Position numbers and translations under genes: made by a program. The notes under the pieces were generated by a model. That model searched no databases. It saw only the letters and a list, made by a program, of their open reading frames with translations, and was not told where the DNA came from. A stretch of DNA of 64,000 nt from Streptomyces mobaraensis NBRC 13819 = DSM 40847 (GTDB taxonomy: Bacteria; Actinomycetota; Actinomycetes; Streptomycetales; Streptomycetaceae): positions 7,155,501-7,219,500 of the forward strand of contig NZ_CP072827.1 in NCBI RefSeq assembly GCF_017916255.1, in the 5' to 3' direction. Below, one piece after another: positions 16,584-24,953 of this stretch (its first letter is position 1; the number at the start of each line of letters is the position of its first letter).

Positions 16584-16867
16584 GCTTCTCCCGCTGTCGC
16601 GTGTGGTGGGCTGCCGTGAACTGCCGTGGTCCAGCAAGGGAATTGACGCGACGTACACCGGACAGCTCCACCATATCAGGGTGAAGTGGGGCGTTGGCCC
16701 CTGTCGTGCCCTTTCTCCGTTTCTCGCGGGGAACCGGCCCCGTGCCCCCTTGCGGAGCCGGCAAAGTCCGCCCCCGGAGCGGCAGTCGCAAGATCTGGCA
16801 ACCCGGATTCCGCTCCTGCTACGCTCCCCGCCGTTGATCTTGCACACCACCAAGGGGGAACCCCGCC

Positions 16868-17220
16868 ATGCGCCGTCGCGCCGCCCTCACCATGGCCGCC
16901 TGCATAGCCGCCGGCACCACGCTGCTCGCCACTCCCGCCCACGCCTCCGGGAGCGACCGCGTCAAGTGCACCAGCATGAGCAACTGAACACCAGCCCCTC
17001 CCGCATCGAAATCATCTACACCAAGAAGGCCGGCTCCCCCATCAAGGCCCACCTCGGCTTCCGCTCCAACGGCACCACCTGGGGTGAGCTGAAGACCATC
17101 AGCAAGGGCGAGCGCGCCAACAGCACCTGGAACATGAGCTACCCCTGTGACCGCAAGTACGTGGGCCTGATCAAGGTCGACGGCCAGGGCACCTTCGAGA
17201 CCCCGCCGGCCACCTGCTGA
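16868..17220 (+). pseudogene. Secreted small protein gene broken by a single-base frameshift
   Basis: An intact ribosome-binding site (AAGGGGGAA) and ATG at 16868 start a good Sec signal peptide (MRRRAALTMAACIAAG, ending ATPAHA) followed by SGSDRVKCTSMSN and a TGA at 16985. In the adjacent frame the sequence continues at once with coding-quality DNA: LNTSPSRIEIIYTKKAGSPI and onward to NMSYPCDRKYVGLIKVDGQG and a terminal Cys at 17217. Third positions are almost all G/C through both halves. Restoring one base near 16982-16984 would give a roughly 116-aa exported protein with three cysteines in the mature part. It may be a real mutation, a sequencing error or recoding. Confidence 0.75.
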
Positions 17221-17236
17221 CGGGACGACGCCGACA

Positions 17237-17287
17237 CCGGAGGGCGCGCGGAACGGCCGGCACCGGCCCGTTCCGCGCGCCCTCCGG
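17237..17287. terminator. Perfect 20-bp stem terminator between convergent genes
   Basis: CCGGAGGGCGCGCGGAACGG (17237-17256) pairs perfectly with 17268-17287 around an 11-base loop. It follows the frameshifted secreted-protein gene and faces the gene ending at 17314. Confidence 0.88.
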
Positions 17288-17313
17288 CGTCTCCTTCCGG
17301 TGAACGCCCGGCG

Positions 17314-18021
17314 TCAGCCGCCCAGCGGCAGCAGGTACTCGACGGCCCGCCGGTCGGTCGGGACGAAGCCGACGGCGGTCAGGGCCGCGCCGAGGGTGTC
17401 GTCGTCGGGCGCCGCGTACGCCTCCGCCGCGCGGACGGCCGGATGCGCCTCGCGCACCCGCCGCACCACCGCCCCGACCAGGGCCGTCAGCTCGTCGGGG
17501 GTGTGCTCCTCCTCGCGGTCGTGCACCAGGACGGCGGTGTCCTCCTCGATCTCCACGTCGAACAGCGCGTCCGCCAGGCCCAGCCGGAAGACCGCGTCCT
17601 CGCCCGCCGGCCGCTCCTCCACCGGCCCGGCCCCGCCGCCCTCGACGGTGCGGGCGGCGGCGGACAGCTCCAGCCGCCACCAGCGGTAGACCTCGCCGTC
17701 CTCGGTGGCGCCGAGCTCCTCCGGGACGGACGGGGGCATCTCGTCGGACTCGGCGACCCAGCGCAGCGCCGTACCGCCCGCCGCGCCGACCAGCGCCGCC
17801 GCCTCGCGCAGCATGGGGACGAGCGCCTCGAAGGCGCCCTCGGGCACGGCGGCGAAGCGGAGGGCCGGATCGTCGGCCCCCAGGTCGAGGACGACGACCG
17901 AACCGATGACCGCGCCGTCCTCGCGCGCCAGGACGACCGCGGTGGTGCGCTCGTCCTCCCAGTGACCGGCGGGAACGGTGTCGTCGGTGCGCTCGCGACA
18001 AACCTCAAGAGAAACAGACAT
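17314..18021 (-). CDS. Acetyltransferase-like hypothetical protein
   Basis: This 235-aa cytoplasmic protein begins MSVSLEVCRERTDDTVPAGH. Two parts each resemble a weak GNAT-type half: residues 20-100 contain TTAVVLAREDGAVIGSVVVL, a typical strand 4/5 of N-acetyltransferases, and the C-terminal 90 residues contain HTPDELTALVGAVVRRVREA and a GFVPTDRRAVEYLLPLG end. A clear acetyl-CoA Q/RxxGxG/A loop is not evident, so activity is uncertain. An ATG 18 bases upstream is an alternative start. The gene is divergent from the lectin gene, with about 110 bp between starts. Confidence 0.6.
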   Translation of the reverse strand: MSVSLEVCRERTDDTVPAGHWEDERTTAVVLAREDGAVIGSVVVLDLGADDPALRFAAVPEGAFEALVPMLREAAALVGAAGGTALRWVAESDEMPPSVPEELGATEDGEVYRWWRLELSAAARTVEGGGAGPVEERPAGEDAVFRLGLADALFDVEIEEDTAVLVHDREEEHTPDELTALVGAVVRRVREAHPAVRAAEAYAAPDDDTLGAALTAVGFVPTDRRAVEYLLPLGG

Positions 18022-18132
18022 ACCCAGATCATCCACCATCCGGCGCGGCGGGGACGGCCCGCGCCACGCGTTACGATCATGGCCTTCACCGGCGGGTTCA
18101 CCGGCATCTTCACGGCGCACACGGGGGCAGGC

Positions 18133-18576
18133 ATGGAAGGCACGTACCGCATCCGCAACGTCCACAGCGGCCTGCTGCTGCGCGTCGCCGGCGGGAGGGC
18201 GGGCGGCGGGGCCCCCGTCGTGCAGGGCGCGGCCGACGGCACGCCCGCCGAACTCTGGCGCGTGTCGCCCGTGCACGAGGGCAGCGGCCTGCACCACATC
18301 GTGAACGCCGGCAGCGGCAAGCGCCTGGACGTGGCCAACGCGTCGGTCGAGAACGGCGCCACCGTCCAGCAGTGGAAGGCCAACGGCTACGGCGCCCAGG
18401 AGTGGCTGCTCGAAGAGCTGGTCGAGGACCCGGGCACCGTCATCCTCGTCGCCCACATCAGCGGCCTCCTGCTGGAGGTCGCCGACGCGGCGACCGGGGA
18501 AGGGGCGCGCGTCCAGCAGTGGGAGGACCGGGACACCCCCGCCCAGTGGTGGCGCCTGGAGCCCGCCGCCGACTGA
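18133..18576 (+). CDS. Ricin B-type beta-trefoil lectin domain protein
   Basis: This 147-aa protein consists of one RICIN domain with three QxW-type repeats: GTYRIRNVHSGLLLRVAGG through TPAELWRV, then SGKRLDVANASVENGATVQQW with AQEW, then SGLLLEVADAATGEGARVQQW with AQWWRLEP. The domain normally binds galactose- or xylose-type sugars and is usually attached to secreted hydrolases. Here it stands alone, without signal peptide or catalytic domain. The ATG at 18133 has GGGGGCAGG upstream; an in-frame ATG at 18079 would extend it by 18 residues. It lies next to a gene remnant, suggesting a rearranged spot. Confidence 0.85.
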   Translation: MEGTYRIRNVHSGLLLRVAGGRAGGGAPVVQGAADGTPAELWRVSPVHEGSGLHHIVNAGSGKRLDVANASVENGATVQQWKANGYGAQEWLLEELVEDPGTVILVAHISGLLLEVADAATGEGARVQQWEDRDTPAQWWRLEPAAD

Positions 18577-18602
18577 GCCCGACGCGGACGGCCGGCACCG
18601 AC

Positions 18603-18728
18603 GGGCAGCGGGACCCCGTCCTCGCAGGTCCGCAGCCGGGTCATGGGCGCCATCACGACGCGGTTCCGGAGCCGCAGGGCGGCGGAGGTGTACGGGGTGA
18701 GCAGCGGGGAGGCCGTTTTGGATGTCAT
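18603..18728 (-). pseudogene. Truncated N-terminus of an Old Yellow Enzyme (alkene reductase)
   Basis: The first 42 codons of a flavin-dependent alkene reductase remain: MTSKTASPLLTPYTSAALRL, then the family hallmark NRVVMAPMTR, ending around TCEDGVPLP. Intact enzymes are about 350-370 aa, so roughly 90% is missing. Reading on in the same frame enters the antisense of the lectin gene and loses all similarity. The start codon and a promoter with a MerR-type operator are still present upstream. The remnant explains why an intact MerR gene sits divergently next door with no apparent target. Confidence 0.75.
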
Positions 18729-18735
18729 GCGGGAA

Positions 18736-18766
18736 CCGTAGGATCTGACACCGGCGTCAGATTCAA
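18736..18766 (-). promoter_or_regulatory. MerR-type promoter/operator with 19-bp spacer
   Basis: On the minus strand TTGAAT (18766-18761) and CTACGG (18741-18736) are separated by 19 bp, the overlong spacer typical of MerR-activated promoters. The spacer contains the dyad ATCTGAC-N6-GTCAGAT (18743-18762). It points at the truncated alkene reductase and is flanked by the divergent MerR gene. Confidence 0.7.
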
Positions 18767-18807
18767 GTCCGCGGCGCCGCGACGAGGTTCGAGCCCGGGG
18801 GGAAGGC

Positions 18808-19212
18808 GTGCGCATCGGGGAGCTGTCCCGCAGGACCGGTGTCAGTGAGCGGGCGCTGCGCTACTACGAGCAACAGGGGCTGCTGACCTCGGAACGCACG
18901 GCGGGCGGGCACCGCGAGTTCGGGGAAGCGGCCGTCGACCGCGTGGTGTGCATCCTGGAGCTGTTCGCCGCGGGCCTGTGCAGCAGCAAGATCGCCCAGG
19001 TGCTGCCCTGCCTGCCCGGTCAGGGCGGCCGGGAGCGGGCCTCGGAGGAGCTCGTCGCCGGGCTGCTGGACGAACGCGACCGGCTGGACCGCGCGATACG
19101 GGACCTGCGGCGCTCCCGCGGCGTCCTGGACGAGGTGATCCGCGAGGCATGTGGCGCCCGGCCGGCGGGACGCCGGCGGCCGGAGTCCGCCGCCGTCCCC
19201 GGGGGAGAGTGA
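18808..19212 (+). CDS. MerR family transcriptional regulator
   Basis: This 134-aa DNA-binding protein has a winged helix at residues 1-70 (RIGELSRRTGVSERALRYYE, QQGLLTSERTAGGHREFGE), then a dimerisation helix and a short C-terminus. Cysteines at about 50, 59 and 70 (VVCILE, GLCSSK, LPCLPG) are spread out rather than clustered as in metal sensors. Such regulators commonly sit divergent from alkene reductases and are ligand- or redox-responsive. Its GTG start has GGGGGGAAGG upstream. Its likely operator lies at 18743-18762. The former target is truncated, so it may now regulate only itself or distant genes. Confidence 0.9.
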   Translation: MRIGELSRRTGVSERALRYYEQQGLLTSERTAGGHREFGEAAVDRVVCILELFAAGLCSSKIAQVLPCLPGQGGRERASEELVAGLLDERDRLDRAIRDLRRSRGVLDEVIREACGARPAGRRRPESAAVPGGE

Positions 19213-19433
19213 CCGGCGGGTCGCTTCCGGGGAGCCGGATGGTCCGTTTCCCCGCGGTCACCGCCCTGCCGCCCCGCCGGGCCGAACGGCCGGTCCCGCG
19301 CTTGACAGCAGCGGCCGCCGGAGGGGGCCGTCGAGTGCTGGACCCCGGTGGCGAACGAGGCGCGTGGGACGCCCGGTGCCGCGGGACGGCGGGCGGTACG
19401 CGTCAGGTGACCGCCTCCGCGGCCGGTCGTCCC

Positions 19434-22235
19434 TCAGCCCTGGTGGCCGGCCGGCACGAGGGCGCCGTCGACGAGGTCACGCAACTGGGAGCGGGCGGTG
19501 ACGCCCAGCTTGGGGAAGCTGCGGTACAGGTGCGAGCCGACCGTGCGCGGGGAGAGGAAGAGCTTCTCGCCGATCTCGCGGTTGGTCAGCCCCCGGGCGG
19601 CGAGCCTGACGATCCGCCGCTGTTGCGGGGAGAGTTCGGCGAGCGCGTCCGGGACCGCGTCCACGACGTCGAGGCCGGCAGCGCGCGATTCGGCCCGCGC
19701 GCGCTCGATCCACGGGCGGGCGCCCAGGCGGCGGAAGGTCTCCAGGGCCTCGGTGAGCGGCGCCCGCGCCTCCGCGACGCGCCGGCGGCGGCGCAGCCAC
19801 TCGGCGAGGTCGAGCAGGGTCTGAGCGCGTTCGAAGGGCCAGTGCTCGAGCACCGGGTCGGCCAGGGCCGCCCGGAAGTGCGGCTCGGCGTGCTCCGGGT
19901 CCGCCAGCAGGCCACGGGCTCGGCCGAGCAGTGCGCGCAGGCGGGGTGAGGCGTTGTCCGCGAGGGTGCGCGCGCACCGTTCGACGACCCCGGCCGCGTC
20001 CTCGCGCCGGCCGCAGCGCACGGCGGCGGCCGCCAGGTCCGCGAGGGCCGGGAAGGAGGCGTGGTAGTGCACGGGCGCGCCATCCGCCGTGAAGACCGCG
20101 CGGAGTTGTCCGTAGGCGGTCTCGTACGCGCCTTCGGTGGCCGCCGCGGCGCCGAGCGCACGACGGGCGTAGACCGTGACCGAGCGGCTTTCCAGCGGAT
20201 CGATCAGGGCGAGCGCCTCCTCGGCCCCGGCGCGGGCCGCCGTCGCGTCCCCCTGGTGGGCCAGCAGGACGGCGTCCACGGTGGCCGCGCAGGCCGCGGC
20301 ATGGTCGAGGCCGGCCGCCCGGCCGACGGCGGTGGCGCGGGCGCAGGCGTCCCTGGCCTGGTCCCACCGTCCTCGTTCCACGTAGGCCCAGGCGACCGCG
20401 CCGCCCAGCCCCTCCGGCAGCCCTCCCCGCGCCTCCCAGCGGTCGAAGGCCCTGTCGAAGGCGCGGACGGCCCACGGGGTCTCGTCCAGCAGCCACGCCA
20501 TGATCCCGACGGTGGTGAGCCGTTCCGGCCGGGCTTCCGCCTCGGCGGCCAGCCGGGGGAGCAGGGAGACGAGTTCCCCCCTGTCGCCGAAGGGGTCCGT
20601 CACGGCCCGCACCCAGGTGCGCAGGCCCGTGGACGAGGCGTCCTCGGGAAGGCGCTCCAGAATGTCCTGGACGCGGCGGCGCTGGGTGTCGTCTCCGGAG
20701 TAGAAGCGGACCACGGCGGCACCGGCCAGGAGGTCCAGCGCGGCGGCGGGCCGGGAGACCGCCGACTCCTCGGCGGCGTCGGTCAGTCGGGAGAAGACCG
20801 TGGTATGGCGCAGGGTCAGGACCGCCAGCCGGCCGGCCTGCACGGCGATGGAGGCCAGCAGCGACGGGTCGTCCGTGCGCGCGCGGGCCGCGGCGGCCAG
20901 TTCCTCGACCCAGGCGAGGTCACCGGTGAACACGGCCGCCGAAGCGGCGTCGACCAGCAGCCGGGCACTGGCCTCGCGCCGCGGCGCCAGCTCCGCCGCG
21001 CGCTGGAGTGCCTTGGCCGCCGCCGCGTGGCCACCGCGGCGGCGGGCCCGGTCGGCGGTCCGCTCCAGCTCCGCCGACACGGCGGCGTCCGGGCCCGGGC
21101 AGGCGGCGGCCAGATGCCAGGCCCGCCGGTCCGGTTCGTCCCGCAGCAGCTCGGCGAGCGTGCGATGGGCCTCGCGGCGGGCGCCCGCGGGCGCGGCGTG
21201 ATACACGGCGGACCGGACCAGCGGGTGGCGGAACCGCAGGTCCCGGCCGGTTCGCCGGACCAGGCCGGCCTGCTCGGCGGGCGGCCAGGCGTCGTCCTCG
21301 GCGTTCGGCGGCCCGGCCGAGGCGGCGATGGGGGAGTCGACGCCGTCCATGGCGGCCAGGAGCAGGAGGGCCCGCGTCGTCGTGGCGGGGAGGCCGTCGA
21401 GGCGAGCGGCGAAGAGCCGCTCCAGGTGATCGGTGAGGGGGAGCGGGCCCGCGGACGGCAGTCCCCTGGCCGCGTCCCGGACGGTGGCCGCCCTCGCGAG
21501 TTCCACCAGTGCCAGGGGGTTGCCGCCCGCTTGGTCGAGGACGCGCGTCCTGATGTGGCCGGTGGGGCTCTTCGGCTGCCGATCGAGCAGCCGGTTCGCC
21601 GCGGCGTCGTCGAGCGGTTCGAGGACGAGCGTGGGCGTGTGCCGGTCGAATCCCGCGAGGCGGTCGCCGTCACGGACCGCGATCAGCATCGTGACCGGTT
21701 CGCCTTCCAGCCGCCTGGCGGCGAAGGACAACGCGTCCAGGGAAACGCGGTCGAACCACTGCGCGTCATCGAGCGCCAAGAGGACGGGCTGCCGGTCGCC
21801 CAGGGCCGAGAGCAGGCTCAGCACGGCGACCCCGATCAGCAGCGGATCGGGCGCGCCCGTGTGCGGGGGCGTGGCCGGTCCCGTGCCCAAGGCGCCCTGG
21901 AGCGCGGTGCGCTGCCTCTCCGGCAGCTCGTCCACCTCCGCCGACAGCGGTCGCAGCAACCGGTGCAAGGCGGAGAACGGCAGGTTCGACTGCGACTCGC
22001 TGCCTTCGGCGCGCAGCACGCGGGCACCGCTCGCCCCGGCCCGGCGCACCGCACGGCCCAGCAGGGTGCTCTTCCCCATGCCCACGTCACCGACGAGCAG
22101 CACCACCGGGTCGGCCGACGCCGACTCCACCGCGCGGAAGAGGCGTTCCAGCTCCGCGTCCCGGCCGACGAACGGCTCGCCCGGATCCGGCTCCGGTCCC
22201 GTGGCCGCGTCAGGGCCACCTGTGTGCTCGTTCAC
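19434..22235 (-). CDS. LuxR-family regulator with AAA ATPase domain (LAL type)
   Basis: This is a 933-aa large ATP-binding regulator. The N-terminal AAA/STAND ATPase has FVGRDAELERLFRAVE, Walker A GDVGMGKSTL and Walker B-like VLLALDDAQWFD. A long TPR-like helical region (about 400-850) follows, and a C-terminal LuxR HTH has LSPQQRRIVRLAARGLTNRE and SPRTVGSHLYRSFPKLGV. I start at the GTG at 22235, which has GGAGAGCC just before it; an ATG 51 bases upstream is possible. It is divergent from the MBL-hydrolase/esterase operon, its most likely target. LAL regulators usually respond to a bound sugar or small molecule. Confidence 0.92.
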   Translation of the reverse strand: MNEHTGGPDAATGPEPDPGEPFVGRDAELERLFRAVESASADPVVLLVGDVGMGKSTLLGRAVRRAGASGARVLRAEGSESQSNLPFSALHRLLRPLSAEVDELPERQRTALQGALGTGPATPPHTGAPDPLLIGVAVLSLLSALGDRQPVLLALDDAQWFDRVSLDALSFAARRLEGEPVTMLIAVRDGDRLAGFDRHTPTLVLEPLDDAAANRLLDRQPKSPTGHIRTRVLDQAGGNPLALVELARAATVRDAARGLPSAGPLPLTDHLERLFAARLDGLPATTTRALLLLAAMDGVDSPIAASAGPPNAEDDAWPPAEQAGLVRRTGRDLRFRHPLVRSAVYHAAPAGARREAHRTLAELLRDEPDRRAWHLAAACPGPDAAVSAELERTADRARRRGGHAAAAKALQRAAELAPRREASARLLVDAASAAVFTGDLAWVEELAAAARARTDDPSLLASIAVQAGRLAVLTLRHTTVFSRLTDAAEESAVSRPAAALDLLAGAAVVRFYSGDDTQRRRVQDILERLPEDASSTGLRTWVRAVTDPFGDRGELVSLLPRLAAEAEARPERLTTVGIMAWLLDETPWAVRAFDRAFDRWEARGGLPEGLGGAVAWAYVERGRWDQARDACARATAVGRAAGLDHAAACAATVDAVLLAHQGDATAARAGAEEALALIDPLESRSVTVYARRALGAAAATEGAYETAYGQLRAVFTADGAPVHYHASFPALADLAAAAVRCGRREDAAGVVERCARTLADNASPRLRALLGRARGLLADPEHAEPHFRAALADPVLEHWPFERAQTLLDLAEWLRRRRRVAEARAPLTEALETFRRLGARPWIERARAESRAAGLDVVDAVPDALAELSPQQRRIVRLAARGLTNREIGEKLFLSPRTVGSHLYRSFPKLGVTARSQLRDLVDGALVPAGHQG

Positions 22236-22410
22236 GGCTCTCCACGGATCGTGGCTCACGAACGGGAGCCGCCTCGCCTGGTCCACCCAGGCTACAAGCG
22301 GCCGCGCCCCCAGCCCGGGCCGTGCGCACGGGTGCAGTCACGTGACGGATACCCGGCCGCCCGGGCCGCTCGTACGGTTCGGGAAACGCTCCGCATTCCA
22401 AGGACGCCTC

Positions 22411-23325
22411 ATGGACCACATCACGCTCGGCAATGTCAGCGTCACCCGGGTATGGGAATACTTCGGGTCCGTCGGGATGACGCCCGACACCTTCTTCCCG
22501 GACAGCCCGAAAGACCTGTGGGAAGAAGGCGGCTCCTGGCTGACCCCCCATTTCCTGGACAGCGGCACCAACGCCGTGAATTCCGCCATCCAGACCTGGC
22601 TGCTGCGCAGCGAGGGCAAGACCATCCTCGTCGACACCGGCGTGGGCAACCACAAGGAGCGCCCGTACGCGCCGGTCTGGAGCCACCTCAAGAGGGACTT
22701 CCTGGCCAATCTCGCCCGGGCCGGAGTCGCGCCCGAGGACGTGGACGTCGTGATCAACACCCATCTCCACATCGATCACGTCGGCTGGAACACCTACCTG
22801 GACGGCCGGCGATGGGTGCCGACATTCCCCAACGCCACCTATCTGATGCCGAAGGACGACTTCGACTTCTGGAACCCGGAGAACGGCCACAAGCCGCTGC
22901 TCGGCCGAGGCAACCAGAACGTCTTCGAGGACAGCGTGGCTCCGGTGCACCGGGCCGGCCGGACGCTGCTGTGGGAGAACAGCCACCGGATCGACGCCGC
23001 CCTGCGCCTGGACGCGGCTCCCGGACACACGCCCGGCTCCTCCGTCCTGACGCTCACCTCCGGCACGGACCGCGCCGTGTTCGTCGGCGACATGCTGCAC
23101 AGTCCGGTGCAGATCCTCGCACCGGACGCCAACAGCTGCTTCTGCGAGGACCCGGAGGGCGCCCGCGCCACCCGCCGCAAGGTGCTGGGCTGGGCGGCCG
23201 ACAACAACGCCCTCGTGATCCCCGCGCACCTGGGCGGGCACGGCGCCGTCGAAGTGGCGCGCGAGGGAGGCGCGTTCGCCATCAAGGGCTGGGCCCCCTT
23301 CGCCCCGTACGCCGAGCGGTCCTGA
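22411..23325 (+). CDS. MBL-fold metallo-hydrolase (lactonase-like)
   Basis: This 304-aa cytoplasmic hydrolase is probably dinuclear-zinc. The metal motif THLHIDHVG (about residues 117-125) matches HxHxDH, with later ligands in DAAPGHTPGSS, VFVGDML and IPAHLGGHG. The relatively large N-terminal region and the ILVDTGVGN strand resemble AHL-lactonase and alkylsulfatase-like members, so a lactone or ester substrate is plausible. AAGGA precedes the ATG. It forms an operon with the carboxylesterase 22 bp downstream; both probably degrade related esters or lactones under the divergent LAL regulator. Confidence 0.88.
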   Translation: MDHITLGNVSVTRVWEYFGSVGMTPDTFFPDSPKDLWEEGGSWLTPHFLDSGTNAVNSAIQTWLLRSEGKTILVDTGVGNHKERPYAPVWSHLKRDFLANLARAGVAPEDVDVVINTHLHIDHVGWNTYLDGRRWVPTFPNATYLMPKDDFDFWNPENGHKPLLGRGNQNVFEDSVAPVHRAGRTLLWENSHRIDAALRLDAAPGHTPGSSVLTLTSGTDRAVFVGDMLHSPVQILAPDANSCFCEDPEGARATRRKVLGWAADNNALVIPAHLGGHGAVEVAREGGAFAIKGWAPFAPYAERS

Positions 23326-23333
23326 GACCCCGC

Positions 23334-23396
23334 GGAAAGGCAGCACCGTGAAGTGGACGGGCAGCACCGTGAAGTGGAAAGGCAGCACCGTGAACC
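23334..23396 (+). repeat. Three tandem 21-bp copies of a ribosome-binding site plus GTG start
   Basis: Units 23334-23354, 23355-23375 and 23376-23396 follow GGAAAGGCAGCACCGTGAAGT. Each contains a Shine-Dalgarno-like GGAAAGG or GGACGGG, a 7-base spacer and a GTG. Because 21 is a multiple of three, all three GTGs (23348, 23369, 23390) are in frame with the esterase. Confidence 0.9.
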
Positions 23397-24880
23397 ACCA
23401 CCCCGACCCCGTCGTGACCACCGCGCAGGGAGCCGTCCGCGGCCTGCGCCGGGGCGACGCCACCGCCTTCCTGAACATCCCCTACGCCGCCGCGCCCCGC
23501 GGCGCCGGCCGGTTCGCGCCGCCGCGGCCGCACGAGCCGTGGGACGGCGTACGGGACGCCACCGTGCCGGGACCCAACGCGCCGCAGTCCGAGCGCGGGC
23601 TCGGCGACATCGACATGTCCCCTTACTTCGGCGACGGTTGGAGCCGCGGCGCGGACTACCTCACCGTCAACGTCTGGGCACCCGCCGCCGCGAACGGTGA
23701 CCAGCCCGTCATGGTCTTCGTCCACGGCGGCGCGTTCGTCGCCGGATCGACGCGGGCCGCGCTCTACGACGGCTCCGCCTTCGCCCGCGACGGCGTCGTC
23801 CTCCTCACCCTCAACTACCGGCTCGGCATCGCCGGATTCCTCGACCTCCCCGGCGCGCCCGCCAACCGCGGCCTGCTCGACGTCGTCGCCGCACTGCGCT
23901 GGGTGAAGGAGAACATCGCCGCCTTCGGCGGTGACCCGCGCAATGTCACCCTCTTCGGCCAGTCGGCCGGGGCGACCCTCGTCGGCGGCGTCCTCGCCAC
24001 CCCCGAAGCCGCCGGCCTCTTCCGCCGGGCGATCGTCCAGAGCGGCAGCGGCCTGGGGGCGTTCACGACCGAGCAGGCCGCCCGGGTCGCCAGGGCTGCG
24101 GCCGCGTCCCTGGGCGTCGAGCCCCATGCCGACGCCTTCGCGGACATCCCCGACGAACGCCTGGTCGAGGCCGCCTCCCGCCTCACGGGCATCGACCTGC
24201 GCACCGAGACCCACCACGACCCGCTGATCGGACTCAGCCCCTTCAGCCTGGTCCTCGACACCCAGCCCGCCGAATCCGTCGCCGCCGGCCTGGGCGCCGA
24301 CGTCGACCTGCTCATCGGGACCAACGCCGAGGAGGGGAACCTCTACCTGGTGCCCGTGGGCACGTACGCCACCTCGACCGCCGAGGACGTCGACGACGTG
24401 GCGGCGCGCTCGCACCCGCACGCGGCCCGACTCGTCGAGACCTACCGGAGGACACGCCCCGGGGCGTCCTACGGCGAGCTGCGCTCCGCCATCATGGGTG
24501 ACGCGCTGTTCGGCGCCGGCAGCCGGGCCCTGGCCGAGGCGCACGCCGCGCAGGCCCGGTCCGCCACGTACGCCTACGAGTTCGCCTGGCGCTCCCAGGC
24601 CCTCGACGGACAGCTCGGTGCCGCCCACGCGGTCGAACTGCCCTTCGTCTTCGATCTCGCGCGGTCCGCCCGGCTGCGGGGTGCCAACGCCCTGCTCGGC
24701 CCCGACGAGCCCCCCGCGGGGCTCGCCGCCGGCGTGCACGGGGCCTGGGTCCGGTTCGCCAGGACCGGCGACCCCGGCTGGGACCCGTACGACACCGAGC
24801 GCAGGTCCACCCTGCGCATGGACGCCGAGTGGACCCAGGTCGACGACCCTCGCGGCCGGGAACGACAGGTCTGGCGCTGA
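23348..24880 (+). CDS. Type B carboxylesterase
   Basis: This is an alpha/beta-hydrolase of the carboxylesterase family: 510 aa from the first GTG, 496 from the third. It has the oxyanion-hole motif VFVHGGAFVAG, the nucleophile elbow TLFGQSAGATLVGG (GxSxG), an acid in a GTNAEEG segment and a His near DGQLGAAHAVELPFVF. It probably hydrolyses carboxylic esters in the cytoplasm, as no signal peptide is present. The start region is triplicated in frame: three ribosome-binding-site/GTG cassettes give up to three N-termini, differing by 7 and 14 residues. It is second in the operon after the MBL hydrolase. Confidence 0.9.
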   Translation: MKWTGSTVKWKGSTVNHHPDPVVTTAQGAVRGLRRGDATAFLNIPYAAAPRGAGRFAPPRPHEPWDGVRDATVPGPNAPQSERGLGDIDMSPYFGDGWSRGADYLTVNVWAPAAANGDQPVMVFVHGGAFVAGSTRAALYDGSAFARDGVVLLTLNYRLGIAGFLDLPGAPANRGLLDVVAALRWVKENIAAFGGDPRNVTLFGQSAGATLVGGVLATPEAAGLFRRAIVQSGSGLGAFTTEQAARVARAAAASLGVEPHADAFADIPDERLVEAASRLTGIDLRTETHHDPLIGLSPFSLVLDTQPAESVAAGLGADVDLLIGTNAEEGNLYLVPVGTYATSTAEDVDDVAARSHPHAARLVETYRRTRPGASYGELRSAIMGDALFGAGSRALAEAHAAQARSATYAYEFAWRSQALDGQLGAAHAVELPFVFDLARSARLRGANALLGPDEPPAGLAAGVHGAWVRFARTGDPGWDPYDTERRSTLRMDAEWTQVDDPRGRERQVWR

Positions 24881-24953
24881 CCCCGCCCGCATGCGGCTCC
24901 CGCCGGGGCCGCTCCTGGAGGCCGACGCCCCGGCGGCGCAGGCGGACCCCCGC

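Noticed and set aside
20061..23351. Long open frame antisense to the LAL regulator and out of frame with the MBL hydrolase
   Set aside because: The real genes on both strands have catalytic motifs and ribosome-binding sites; this frame has neither and spans two of them.
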